A stretch of 23,788 bases of DNA, taken from the NCBI GenBank assembly GCA_964556885.1, contig CAZKYP010000028.1:1-23788 (forward strand), written 5' to 3'. The position numbers and the translations under genes were made by a program. Source of the stretch: CAZKYP01 sp964556885. Its GTDB lineage: Bacteria > Planctomycetota > Phycisphaerae > Sedimentisphaerales > Anaerobacaceae. The number at the start of each line of letters is the position of its first letter. The stretch's first letter is position 1. The notes below the pieces were generated by a model, which was not told the origin of the DNA, did not search any database, and saw only the letters and a list, made by a program, of their open reading frames with translations. Shown piece after piece: positions 5,714 to 13,456 of the stretch.

Positions 5714-8359
5714 ATGTGCAGCAGGTCGAGCATATTAACTAATTCGGTAAGAAACGCCTTGCGCCGTAGAAATCTGATTTTATCGGGGGCTTTCTTTGCG
5801 CTTACATTTTTATCAATCCAACCAGTATTAGCCGCAGATTATAAAGAATCACGCAAACAATTCATAACAGGCAAATACGCCGAATGTCTTGAATCAACTC
5901 GTACCGCTATTGTAAACGGAGACCTTGACAAACAATGGTGGGCCTTAATGGTCGAGTCGATGATGGCGCTCGGTAAATATGAACAGGCTGCCCAGGAAAT
6001 CGATATAGCACTGATTCGTCATCCGATTAGCCTGCATTTATTAAAGCTCGGGTATACTGCAAATTTGTATTGCGGCCGCCAAAAACAGGCATCTGATTTA
6101 CTCGGGAAAATTTACCGCTATGGCGGCACGCTGGAAATCGGTTTCTGGGACCCTCAGGATTTGGTGGCCCTGGGGGAATCTCTGCTGTTACTCAGGACGG
6201 AACCTCGTCTTGTCATGGAGCAAATCTTTAATCGCGCGTTAAGAATTGACCCGGATTGTCGCGAGGCATACCTTGCAATCATATCGCTTGCACTGGATAA
6301 ACAGGACTTTGAGCTTGCCGCTAATCAGGCCCGCAAGGCCCTTGAAAAGTTCGGCGATGACCCGGATATGCATTTCAGTCTGGCCAGGGCTTTTTACTAC
6401 AGCGACCGCAGTGAAATGATCAAATCGATTGATGCGGCGTTGTTTGTCAATCCCAATCACGTTCCATCACTATTGTTACTGGCCGAACACCAGATTGATT
6501 GTGAGGATTATGAATCGGCAGAAAAGACGCTTGATAAAGTTATTTCCGTCAATTCCATGAATCCTGAGGCGTGGGCATATCGCTGCATCCTGGCCTATAT
6601 TGAAAATGATCCCAATTCCGCCGGACAAGCCCGTACGAATGCACTGAAATCCTGGCCGGCAAATCCGAAAGTAGATTATCTAATCGGCCGTAAGCTGTCA
6701 CAGAAATACAGGTTCGAAGAAGGGGCTGCTTGTCAGCGCAGGGCGCTTATGTTCGATCCGGGCTATCTGCCGGCAAAGATACAACTGGCCCAGGACCTGC
6801 TTCGGCTCGGTAATGAGCAGGAAGGCTGGAAGCTGGCCAATGAAGTTCATTCTGAGGATGAGTATAATATTGAAGCTTACAATCTTGCAAATCTGCATGA
6901 TCACATGTCCGGATACGAAACAATTCACACAGATGATTTTATCGTGCGGATGAACAAGCATGAAGCGGCTGTTTATGGCGATTTGGTTATCGACCTGTTA
7001 AAACAGGCAAAAATAAATTTATGCAAAAAGTACGGGCTGGAATTAAATCAGCCGACCGTTGTGGAACTATTTTATGAACAGCAGGATTTTGCAGTCCGCA
7101 CGTTTGGTATTCCCGGCGGAGATGGTTTTTTGGGTGTCTGTTTCGGTAACGTTATAACGGCAAACAGCCCGAAGGCGGAAAGACAGCATAACTGGCAATC
7201 AACATTATGGCACGAATTCTGTCACGTCGTGACATTGAACATGACAGGCAACAAGATGCCGCGCTGGCTGAGCGAAGGAATTTCCGTATACGAAGAGATG
7301 CAACGGGACCCGAAGTGGGGCCAGCAAATGAATCCCGAATATCGAAAAATGATACTTGAAGGTGAGCTTACACCGATTAGCGAACTGAGTTCGGCGTTTT
7401 TAAGTCCTAAAACCCCGATGCACTTGCAGTTTGCTTATTATGAATCTATGCTTGTTGTTGAATTCCTTGTTAAGAATTATGGTTACGATGCCTTGAGGGC
7501 TATACTGGGCGATTTGGCAATAGGCGAGCAAATCAACGATGCAATCTCCAAACATGCGGCGCCGATAAAGGAGATTGACAGGGAATTCAAGGCTTTCGTG
7601 CTGGACCGCGCCGAAAATCTGGCTTCGGATGTAGACTGGGAACAGCCGGATGAAGGCCAGTTCGATTTTACAAATCAACAGTCACTCGCCGCATGGCTCC
7701 AGAAACATCCGAATAGTTTTTGGGCTTTGACCTTATATGCAAAGGCACTAATAGCTGATAAAAAATATGAACAAGCGAAAGAGCCTTTGGAAAAAGTGAT
7801 TTCGTTGTATCCGGAATATACGGACAGCGATAACGGTTATTTACTCCTGGCACAGGTCCACCGAAATCTCGATGAAACCGAGCAGGAGCGGCAGGTTCTT
7901 GACAAGCTGGCGACAATATCCGCCGATTCGGTCTATGCTTATGGACGCCTGATGGAAATTGCTGTGGAAAAGCAAAACTGGCAGCAAGTTGTTGATAACG
8001 GTGAAAAATACCTGGCAGTCTTTCCAATGCTTTCGAATTTACAATGGCAGCTTGGCCTTGCTTATCAGGAGCTTGGCCGAAATGAACAGGCAATCAAATC
8101 ATATAAACGTTTGCTCCTGCTGGACCCGATAGATCCGGCCGATGTCTATTATCGTCTTGGTAGTTTACTGGAAAACGAAGATCCTGCCGAGGCGAAAAGA
8201 TATGTCCTTGAGGCACTGGCTGAAGCGCCTCGCTTTCGAGAAGCACATAAATTGTTATTGAGACTTGTCGGCAACAGCCAATCGGGCGAGCCTGTTTCGA
8301 GTATCGAACCTGTTGACGCTCAGGGTAAACTACTGACGATGCAAAAGGGGTCGCAATGA
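5714..8359 (+). CDS. Exported TPR protein with HExxH peptidase-MA-like metallopeptidase domain
   Basis: This 881-residue protein has an N-terminal basic stretch and a hydrophobic segment ending in VLAADY, consistent with a signal peptide and a periplasmic location. Tetratricopeptide-like helices fill about residues 45-400 and again about 650-860 (for example 'LQWQLGLAYQELGRNEQAIKSY'). Between them is a zinc peptidase region: His-Glu-Phe-Cys-His at 500-504, then 'MPRWLSEGISVYEE', where Glu521 is the expected third ligand. This resembles Peptidase_MA-like gluzincins (PF13485). TPR flanks suggest that it docks onto protein partners. Its stop overlaps the next ATG by four bases (ATGA), tying it to the DUF4159/MoxR train. 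The substrate is unknown. All HExxH residues are present, so it is plausibly active. Confidence 0.85.
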   Translation: MCSRSSILTNSVRNALRRRNLILSGAFFALTFLSIQPVLAADYKESRKQFITGKYAECLESTRTAIVNGDLDKQWWALMVESMMALGKYEQAAQEIDIALIRHPISLHLLKLGYTANLYCGRQKQASDLLGKIYRYGGTLEIGFWDPQDLVALGESLLLLRTEPRLVMEQIFNRALRIDPDCREAYLAIISLALDKQDFELAANQARKALEKFGDDPDMHFSLARAFYYSDRSEMIKSIDAALFVNPNHVPSLLLLAEHQIDCEDYESAEKTLDKVISVNSMNPEAWAYRCILAYIENDPNSAGQARTNALKSWPANPKVDYLIGRKLSQKYRFEEGAACQRRALMFDPGYLPAKIQLAQDLLRLGNEQEGWKLANEVHSEDEYNIEAYNLANLHDHMSGYETIHTDDFIVRMNKHEAAVYGDLVIDLLKQAKINLCKKYGLELNQPTVVELFYEQQDFAVRTFGIPGGDGFLGVCFGNVITANSPKAERQHNWQSTLWHEFCHVVTLNMTGNKMPRWLSEGISVYEEMQRDPKWGQQMNPEYRKMILEGELTPISELSSAFLSPKTPMHLQFAYYESMLVVEFLVKNYGYDALRAILGDLAIGEQINDAISKHAAPIKEIDREFKAFVLDRAENLASDVDWEQPDEGQFDFTNQQSLAAWLQKHPNSFWALTLYAKALIADKKYEQAKEPLEKVISLYPEYTDSDNGYLLLAQVHRNLDETEQERQVLDKLATISADSVYAYGRLMEIAVEKQNWQQVVDNGEKYLAVFPMLSNLQWQLGLAYQELGRNEQAIKSYKRLLLLDPIDPADVYYRLGSLLENEDPAEAKRYVLEALAEAPRFREAHKLLLRLVGNSQSGEPVSSIEPVDAQGKLLTMQKGSQ

Positions 8360-9258
8360 AAAAATCGGGGTGGTTAATCATCTTGATGATAATGGCGTTT
8401 ATGGTGGCGGGGGGCGTATTCGCACAAAGGAATTCCCCCCGGAGATACCCGAGTCAAAGAAATGATAATAGAGCAGGTGTGCCGGACTGGGAACTCAATA
8501 AGGAGTTCTCGCATGATGTATTTACATTCGTAAGAATTCGATATTCATCCGGGTACGGCGACCGTGGATTCGGGGGCCGATCCGGCCGCGGTGGTCGTGG
8601 TGGGCCCGGCGGCCGCGGTGGTGGTCGCGGTTTCAGCGGCGGCAACTGGGCAACGGATTACCCCGACAGCGAACTGAATTTCTCATACCGTCTGCATCAA
8701 CTAACCTCGCTGGAAGTCGATCCCGATGGAGTGATACTCGATTTGACAAATCCCGAACTGTTCAATTACCCTTTTATCTATATAGTAGAGCCCGGCAGAC
8801 TGGTATTCAGCGAAGAAGAAGTCAAGATACTTCGACGCTACCTGCTGAATGGCGGATTCCTGATGGTCGACGACTTTTGGGGCGAGGCCGAATGGTATAA
8901 TTTTTATTATGAGATAAAGCGCGTATTTCCTGACCGCGAGCCGGTCGAGCTTCCATTGAGTCATCCGATCTTCCATGCGGTGTTTGACCTGAAGGAAAAG
9001 CCGCAGATTCCCAATATCGGTGTTGCTATAAACGGGCGAGCTTATGGAATCACGTGGGAAAGGGAGGATGCCCATACACCACATTACAAGGCAATATTTG
9101 ACGACAAAGGCAGGATGATGGCTATCATCTGTCACAATACGGACCTTGGTGACGGCTGGGAGCGCGAGGGAGAGGACGAGTGGTATTTTCGTGAGTTTTC
9201 GGAGAAAAAGGCTTACCCGCTTGGTATCAATATCGTATTTTATGCTATGACGCATTGA
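8356..9258 (+). CDS. DUF4159 protein with Gly/Arg-rich insert
   Basis: This 300-residue protein has a signal peptide (residues 1-23, ending VFAQ). Its ATG overlaps the upstream stop, with AAGGGG at 8345-8350 as ribosome site. Residues about 66-96 are an extreme Gly/Arg stretch with RGG-type repeats (GRSGRGGRGGPGGRGGGRG). The DUF4159 core (PF13709) follows: 'VILDLTNPELFNYPFIYI', 'ILRRYLLNGGFLMVDDFWG' and 'LPLSHPIFHAVFDL'. DUF4159 has a class I glutamine-amidotransferase-like fold, but the nucleophile Cys is not visible at the expected elbow, so it is likely a binding domain. In Planctomycetota such genes often stand next to moxR/DUF58 genes, as here. The molecular role is unknown. Confidence 0.87.
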   Translation: MKKSGWLIILMIMAFMVAGGVFAQRNSPRRYPSQRNDNRAGVPDWELNKEFSHDVFTFVRIRYSSGYGDRGFGGRSGRGGRGGPGGRGGGRGFSGGNWATDYPDSELNFSYRLHQLTSLEVDPDGVILDLTNPELFNYPFIYIVEPGRLVFSEEEVKILRRYLLNGGFLMVDDFWGEAEWYNFYYEIKRVFPDREPVELPLSHPIFHAVFDLKEKPQIPNIGVAINGRAYGITWEREDAHTPHYKAIFDDKGRMMAIICHNTDLGDGWEREGEDEWYFREFSEKKAYPLGINIVFYAMTH

Positions 9259-9273
9259 TAATGATTCCGAAAT

Positions 9274-9301
9274 TTGAATACCAAAATACGACATATATAA
9301 T
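9274..9301 (+). promoter_or_regulatory. Candidate internal sigma70-type promoter before moxR
   Basis: TTGAAT (9274-9279), a 16-base spacer and a perfect TATAAT (9296-9301) lie in the only real gap (45 bases) of the long gene train. A start of transcription about 7 bases downstream would fall after the ATG at 9304. A transcript from this promoter would then need the TTG at 9322, which has AGGAAAG at 9310-9316. The call rests on consensus match only. Confidence 0.45.
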
Positions 9302-9303
9302 CT

Positions 9304-10320
9304 ATGGAAAGGAAAGAAACTTTGGCTACAAAGGCGTATGAATTTGAACGAATGGCTGTCGAACAGATCAAGGGTGCTCGTGAGCGAATAAAAGCCGAGC
9401 TGTCCAAGGTTATCGTCGGCCAGGATGATGTAATCGAGCATTTGATAATCGCGGTCCTTTCGGGGGGGCACTGTCTTATTACCGGCGCTCCCGGCCTTGC
9501 CAAAACCTTGCTTGTCAAATCGCTCGCACAACTGTTTGACCTTAAGTTTCAGCGCATCCAGTTCACACCGGACCTTATGCCCGCCGACATTACCGGCACG
9601 GAAATTCTCCAACAGACGGACGGCGAACGAAAGATGGTTTTCGTCAAAGGGCCGGTATTTGCGAACATGATTCTCGCCGACGAGATCAACCGCACGCCAC
9701 CGAAGACTCAGGCCGCACTGCTTGAGGCGATGCAGGAGCATCACGTTACGGCCGTCGGCGTATGTCACGCTCTGAGCGAGCCGTTCTTTGTCTTTGCAAC
9801 ACAAAATCCTATCGAGATGGAAGGAACATATCCGCTGCCGGAGGCCCAGCTTGACAGGTTCATGTTCAACGTATGGATAGATTATCTTTCGGAAAACGAC
9901 GAAGTAGATGTAGTTCGCCGGACTACGGCAGCCGAACTTGAGCCGATTCGGATGATATTCAGCGGCGAGGACCTGTTGAAATTTCAAGGCGTTGTACGCA
10001 AGGTTCCGGTTGCCGAGGATGTTGTTCGTTACGCTGTAAGGATTGCGGCTGCATCACGCCCGGCCCCGGATAATACGCGGGATTTTATAAATGAATGGGT
10101 CACGTGGGGCGCCGGATTACGGGCGTCACAGTATATGGTGCTTGGCGCCAAGGCCAGGGCCTTGCTGTACGGCAATTCGCATGTGAGGTTCGAGGATATC
10201 AGGGCGCTTGCATACCCGGTGCTGCGGCATCGCGTATTGATTAACTATCGCGCCGAAGCAGAGGGCGTAAATACCGAAAATCTTGTCGATAGACTGCTGA
10301 AATCAGTCAGGGAAAGTTAG
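9304..10320 (+). CDS. MoxR-family AAA+ ATPase
   Basis: This 338-residue protein carries Walker A GAPGLAKT (61-68), Walker B ILADE (123-127), sensor-1 region 'FATQNPIEMEGTYPLPEAQ' (Asn168) and the 'LDRFMF' block with Arg185 as likely arginine finger, followed by the helical lid domain. It is a soluble ATPase of the MoxR group (AAA_3, PF07726). These act with VWA-domain partners as chaperones that activate or assemble other proteins, and three VWA or VWA-like genes follow directly. The ATG at 9304 has no ribosome site. A TTG at 9322 with AGGAAAG 5 bases upstream is the serious alternative and would remove six residues. No catalytic residue is missing. Confidence 0.95.
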   Translation: MERKETLATKAYEFERMAVEQIKGARERIKAELSKVIVGQDDVIEHLIIAVLSGGHCLITGAPGLAKTLLVKSLAQLFDLKFQRIQFTPDLMPADITGTEILQQTDGERKMVFVKGPVFANMILADEINRTPPKTQAALLEAMQEHHVTAVGVCHALSEPFFVFATQNPIEMEGTYPLPEAQLDRFMFNVWIDYLSENDEVDVVRRTTAAELEPIRMIFSGEDLLKFQGVVRKVPVAEDVVRYAVRIAAASRPAPDNTRDFINEWVTWGAGLRASQYMVLGAKARALLYGNSHVRFEDIRALAYPVLRHRVLINYRAEAEGVNTENLVDRLLKSVRES

Positions 10321-10325
10321 GTTAA

Positions 10326-11303
10326 ATGTCTGCCGGAACGTCACAATTAGATCCTCGCAGTTCTGTCGGCGGTAAAGATGGGATGATAGATCCGGTCTCG
10401 CTGATGAAGATAAAGTCGATGGAGCTGCGAGCGAAGGTGATTGTCGAAGGATTCTGGAAGGGTATTCATAGAAGCCCGTATCACGGTTTTTCTGTGGAAT
10501 TTACGGAATACAGGCAGTACGCCGTCGGTGACGATCCCCGCTATATCGACTGGCGGCTCTATGCCCGAAGCGACCGGTTATATATCAAAAAATTCGAGGA
10601 TGAGACGAACCTTCGCTGCCATCTGTTGCTCGACCACAGCCGGTCGATGGGTTATGGTTCCGGTGCCTATAGCAAGTCACAGTATGCCGGCACGCTGGCC
10701 GCAACATTGGCTTATTTCCTTTTTACACAGGGTGACGCCGTCGGCCTGGCGACGTTCGATAATCAAATCAGGCAATACATGTCTCCGCGAAACAGGCCGG
10801 GTTATCTTCGTCGTTTAATGCTGACACTGGAAACACACCCGGAGGGCAAGGTCACCGATTTAGGCCCGCCCCTGCAGCGCATCGGTGAAATCCTGACCAG
10901 GCGCGGCTTGTTGGTTTTGATTTCCGATTTGCTGACTTCAATCGACCGGCTCGAACCGGATTTGAGTTATTTGAGTGCGGGTGGGCATGATGTTGTTGTA
11001 TTCCACGTAATGGATCCGGCCGAGCTGAAATTTGATTTCAGTTCACCGGCAATCTTCCGGGACATCGAGACCGGACGGGATATGTATGTTGACCCGGCCG
11101 ATGCACAAACCTCTTATAAAAAGATGCTGGAAAAACATCTTATTAGGGCTAAATCCACGTGCCGGAAACTCGGTATCGATTACCATCTGTTTTCAACGGA
11201 CCGCCCGTTCGATTTGGCACTGCTGGATTTTCTGAATGACCGAATGCGTCACAAAAAACGTACCAGGCACAGGGGCGGCACGAGACCGGGGGGGGCATCA
11301 TGA
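10326..11303 (+). CDS. DUF58 protein (VWA-like, MoxR partner)
   Basis: This 325-residue soluble protein has the DUF58 signature 'EYRQYAVGDDPRYIDWRLYA' (61-80) followed by 'SDRLYIKKFEDETN'. It continues into a VWA fold with an intact MIDAS start, Asp103-x-Ser105-x-Ser107 (DHSRSM), and 'GDAVGLATFD'. DUF58 proteins (PF01882) are coded next to MoxR ATPases across bacteria and are taken to be their adaptors or substrates. It starts 5 bases after the moxR stop and ends in an ATGA overlap with the next gene, so it is co-translated. The first 19 residues are poorly conserved in character, and ATG 10383 is a possible alternative start. Confidence 0.93.
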   Translation: MSAGTSQLDPRSSVGGKDGMIDPVSLMKIKSMELRAKVIVEGFWKGIHRSPYHGFSVEFTEYRQYAVGDDPRYIDWRLYARSDRLYIKKFEDETNLRCHLLLDHSRSMGYGSGAYSKSQYAGTLAATLAYFLFTQGDAVGLATFDNQIRQYMSPRNRPGYLRRLMLTLETHPEGKVTDLGPPLQRIGEILTRRGLLVLISDLLTSIDRLEPDLSYLSAGGHDVVVFHVMDPAELKFDFSSPAIFRDIETGRDMYVDPADAQTSYKKMLEKHLIRAKSTCRKLGIDYHLFSTDRPFDLALLDFLNDRMRHKKRTRHRGGTRPGGAS

Positions 11304-13456
11304 ATTTTCTTTATCCGTTGTTTCTGGCGGGTATCGTTGCGATCGGTTTGCCGATTGTGTTGCACATGATCCGGCATCACACACGCAAGCGCGTGACGTT
11401 CAGCTCACTGATGTTTCTGCGAACAACATTGCCGAGATTCAGGAATCGCAGCCGGATAGAGAACCTGCTGCTTTTGATTCTTAGGTGCGTAATTTTGTGC
11501 CTGCTCGCCTTTGCGTTCTCTCGGCCGTTCTTTACGCGGGAAACCGTGGCCGAGCAGGTCAGTCTCGGCAGGCGGGTAGTAGTGTTGATAGATACGAGCG
11601 CGTCGATGCGGCGGGAAGGGATGTGGCAGCAGGCGATTAGCCAGGCAAGGTCGGTATTGGATGACATTGGCCCGGATGACCGAGCTTGCGTTATGAGTTT
11701 CGACCGTGGTACACAAACCCTGATAGGATTCGAGCAATGGAATCAACTGGATCCGTCTCAGCGTGTCTTCATCGTAATCGATAGTATATCAAAATTGTCT
11801 CCGGGGTGGAATATGACGAATCTTGGTCATGCCCTCGTCGGGGCCGCGGAGGCAATCGAGGACGATGAAATCAACGACAGGCGGCAGGCTGCGGGAATCC
11901 GACAGGTAGTGCTTATCAGCGACTTGCAGGCCGGAAGCAGCGTCGAAGCATTACAGGCTTACGAATGGCCTCAGAATATCGAACTGATAATCAAACCGAT
12001 ACAGGCCCGCGGCACTACGAATGCCTCGATGCAATTGGTGACTGCTCGCGATTATCTTAGCCGTTCTGAAAGTGACAACGTCCCGAACATTCGAATCACC
12101 AACTCCGGCGATGCAGATTTGGAACATTTTAAGTTGGATTGGATTGGTGATGATCCTGAAAAAAAATCTCAGGAGAGTATGGAAGTATATGTCCCGGCCG
12201 GACACAACGTTGTTGTGCGTTTTCCGAGCAGTATTGATGCTTCATCCGGCGGCAAAGTGGTTCTGTCGGGTGACAACCACGATTTTGATAATATTCTTTA
12301 CCTGGCGCCACATCTGGCCCAGCAGGTCAATATCGTTTATATCGGTGACGATAATGCCGACGATTTCAAGGGGATGTTATATTACCTCCAGCGTGCCTTC
12401 GGAGCGGCCGGTGCAATCGATACGAAAATCGTATCTATCCCGTCAGGAGATGAAGTCACGGAAACGAATATCGACAAGGCGCATTTGATCATTACAACCG
12501 ATAGTATTAAACAAGAAAATATCGGGTCTCTTCGCCGGTATCTCGAATCGGGCGGAATAGTTCTTTCCGTCTTAAAATCTCCGGGGGCGGCAGTCACGAT
12601 GGCTGCCCTTGCAGGAGTTGAAAATATCGTAGCCAAAGAGGCCGAGATTGATAAATATGCAATGCTCGGCCGGATCGATTTTGAACATCCTCTGCTTGCG
12701 TCTTTTTCCGATCCGCGTTTTGGAGACTTCACCCAGATCCACTTCTGGAAGTACCGCCGGATTGATATAACTGATTTGCCCAACGTCCGCATACTGGCCT
12801 GGTTTGATAATCCGGATAAATCAGGAACAGGGGAGGGTCATAGAGAAGACCCGGCATTGTTCGAAGTACCGGTTGGTAAAGGCTCTTTATTAGTACTGAC
12901 TTCGAGCTGGCGGCCGTCGGACAGTCAACTGGCGCTGTCTTCCAAGTTTGTTCCGCTTCTTTATTCTGTTCTCGAATATGGAGGAAATGTTACAGAGCGG
13001 CAATCGCAGTATTTTGTTGGTGACAGTGTACCGGTGCCGTCCTCGGCAGGGACTACAGCAGTGTATTCGAAGATTCGTAGTCCGGATGGTTCTACAGTTA
13101 ACCTGGATACCAACCGGCAGACTTTTACACAAACAGATGTTCCGGGAATTTATGCGTTTGCATCTTCCTCCGACAGCAGGTTTTTCTCGATAAATCTGCC
13201 CGCAAGAGAAAGTCGAACGGACAAAATGTCAATCGAGGAGCTTGAGAACTTCGGCGTCTCGCCGGGGCAATCTGCGAATGTAACAACCGAAAAGATTGCC
13301 CAAACGAGAAGTCACAGCAGTTTTGCAGAGATGGAATATAACCAGAAAGTGTGGCGTTGGGTATTTGTCTTACTGTTGGTTGTATCATTGGTTGAGACAT
13401 GGCTGGCCGGGTGGCTGACCCGTCCGCCGTCTGAATCTTCAGGAGGATTCAAATGA
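11300..13456 (+). CDS. BatA-like membrane protein with VWA domain
   Basis: This 718-residue protein begins with the BatA N-terminal hairpin (PF07584). It has a first membrane segment at about 4-24, then 'HMIRHHTRKRVTFSSLMFL', and a second segment at about 56-76. A VWA domain follows with an intact MIDAS DTSAS (98-102). The middle region contains a GATase-like section ('AHLIITTDSIKQENIGSLRRYLESGGIVLSVLKSP', Leu411-Gly419 being the LRRYLESGG core). It ends with a C-terminal membrane segment (about 686-707, 'WRWVFVLLLVVSLVETWLAGWL'). The inferred topology puts the VWA and GATase-like parts between membrane anchors. Bat proteins were named for aerotolerance in Bacteroides, but their action is not settled. 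Its ATG overlaps the DUF58 stop. Confidence 0.9.
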   Translation: MNFLYPLFLAGIVAIGLPIVLHMIRHHTRKRVTFSSLMFLRTTLPRFRNRSRIENLLLLILRCVILCLLAFAFSRPFFTRETVAEQVSLGRRVVVLIDTSASMRREGMWQQAISQARSVLDDIGPDDRACVMSFDRGTQTLIGFEQWNQLDPSQRVFIVIDSISKLSPGWNMTNLGHALVGAAEAIEDDEINDRRQAAGIRQVVLISDLQAGSSVEALQAYEWPQNIELIIKPIQARGTTNASMQLVTARDYLSRSESDNVPNIRITNSGDADLEHFKLDWIGDDPEKKSQESMEVYVPAGHNVVVRFPSSIDASSGGKVVLSGDNHDFDNILYLAPHLAQQVNIVYIGDDNADDFKGMLYYLQRAFGAAGAIDTKIVSIPSGDEVTETNIDKAHLIITTDSIKQENIGSLRRYLESGGIVLSVLKSPGAAVTMAALAGVENIVAKEAEIDKYAMLGRIDFEHPLLASFSDPRFGDFTQIHFWKYRRIDITDLPNVRILAWFDNPDKSGTGEGHREDPALFEVPVGKGSLLVLTSSWRPSDSQLALSSKFVPLLYSVLEYGGNVTERQSQYFVGDSVPVPSSAGTTAVYSKIRSPDGSTVNLDTNRQTFTQTDVPGIYAFASSSDSRFFSINLPARESRTDKMSIEELENFGVSPGQSANVTTEKIAQTRSHSSFAEMEYNQKVWRWVFVLLLVVSLVETWLAGWLTRPPSESSGGFK

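Noticed and set aside
8701..9987. 428-codon open frame on the minus strand
   Set aside because: It is antisense to the DUF4159 and MoxR genes, has no family motif and a shadow-like composition, and the plus-strand genes are unambiguous.
9304..13456. Reading the MoxR/VWA genes as a defence (ternary MoxR-VWA or TerY-type) system
   Set aside because: No kinase, phosphatase, nuclease or toxin partner is present. The DUF58, BatA and DUF4159 neighbours fit the envelope-type Bat/MoxR context better.
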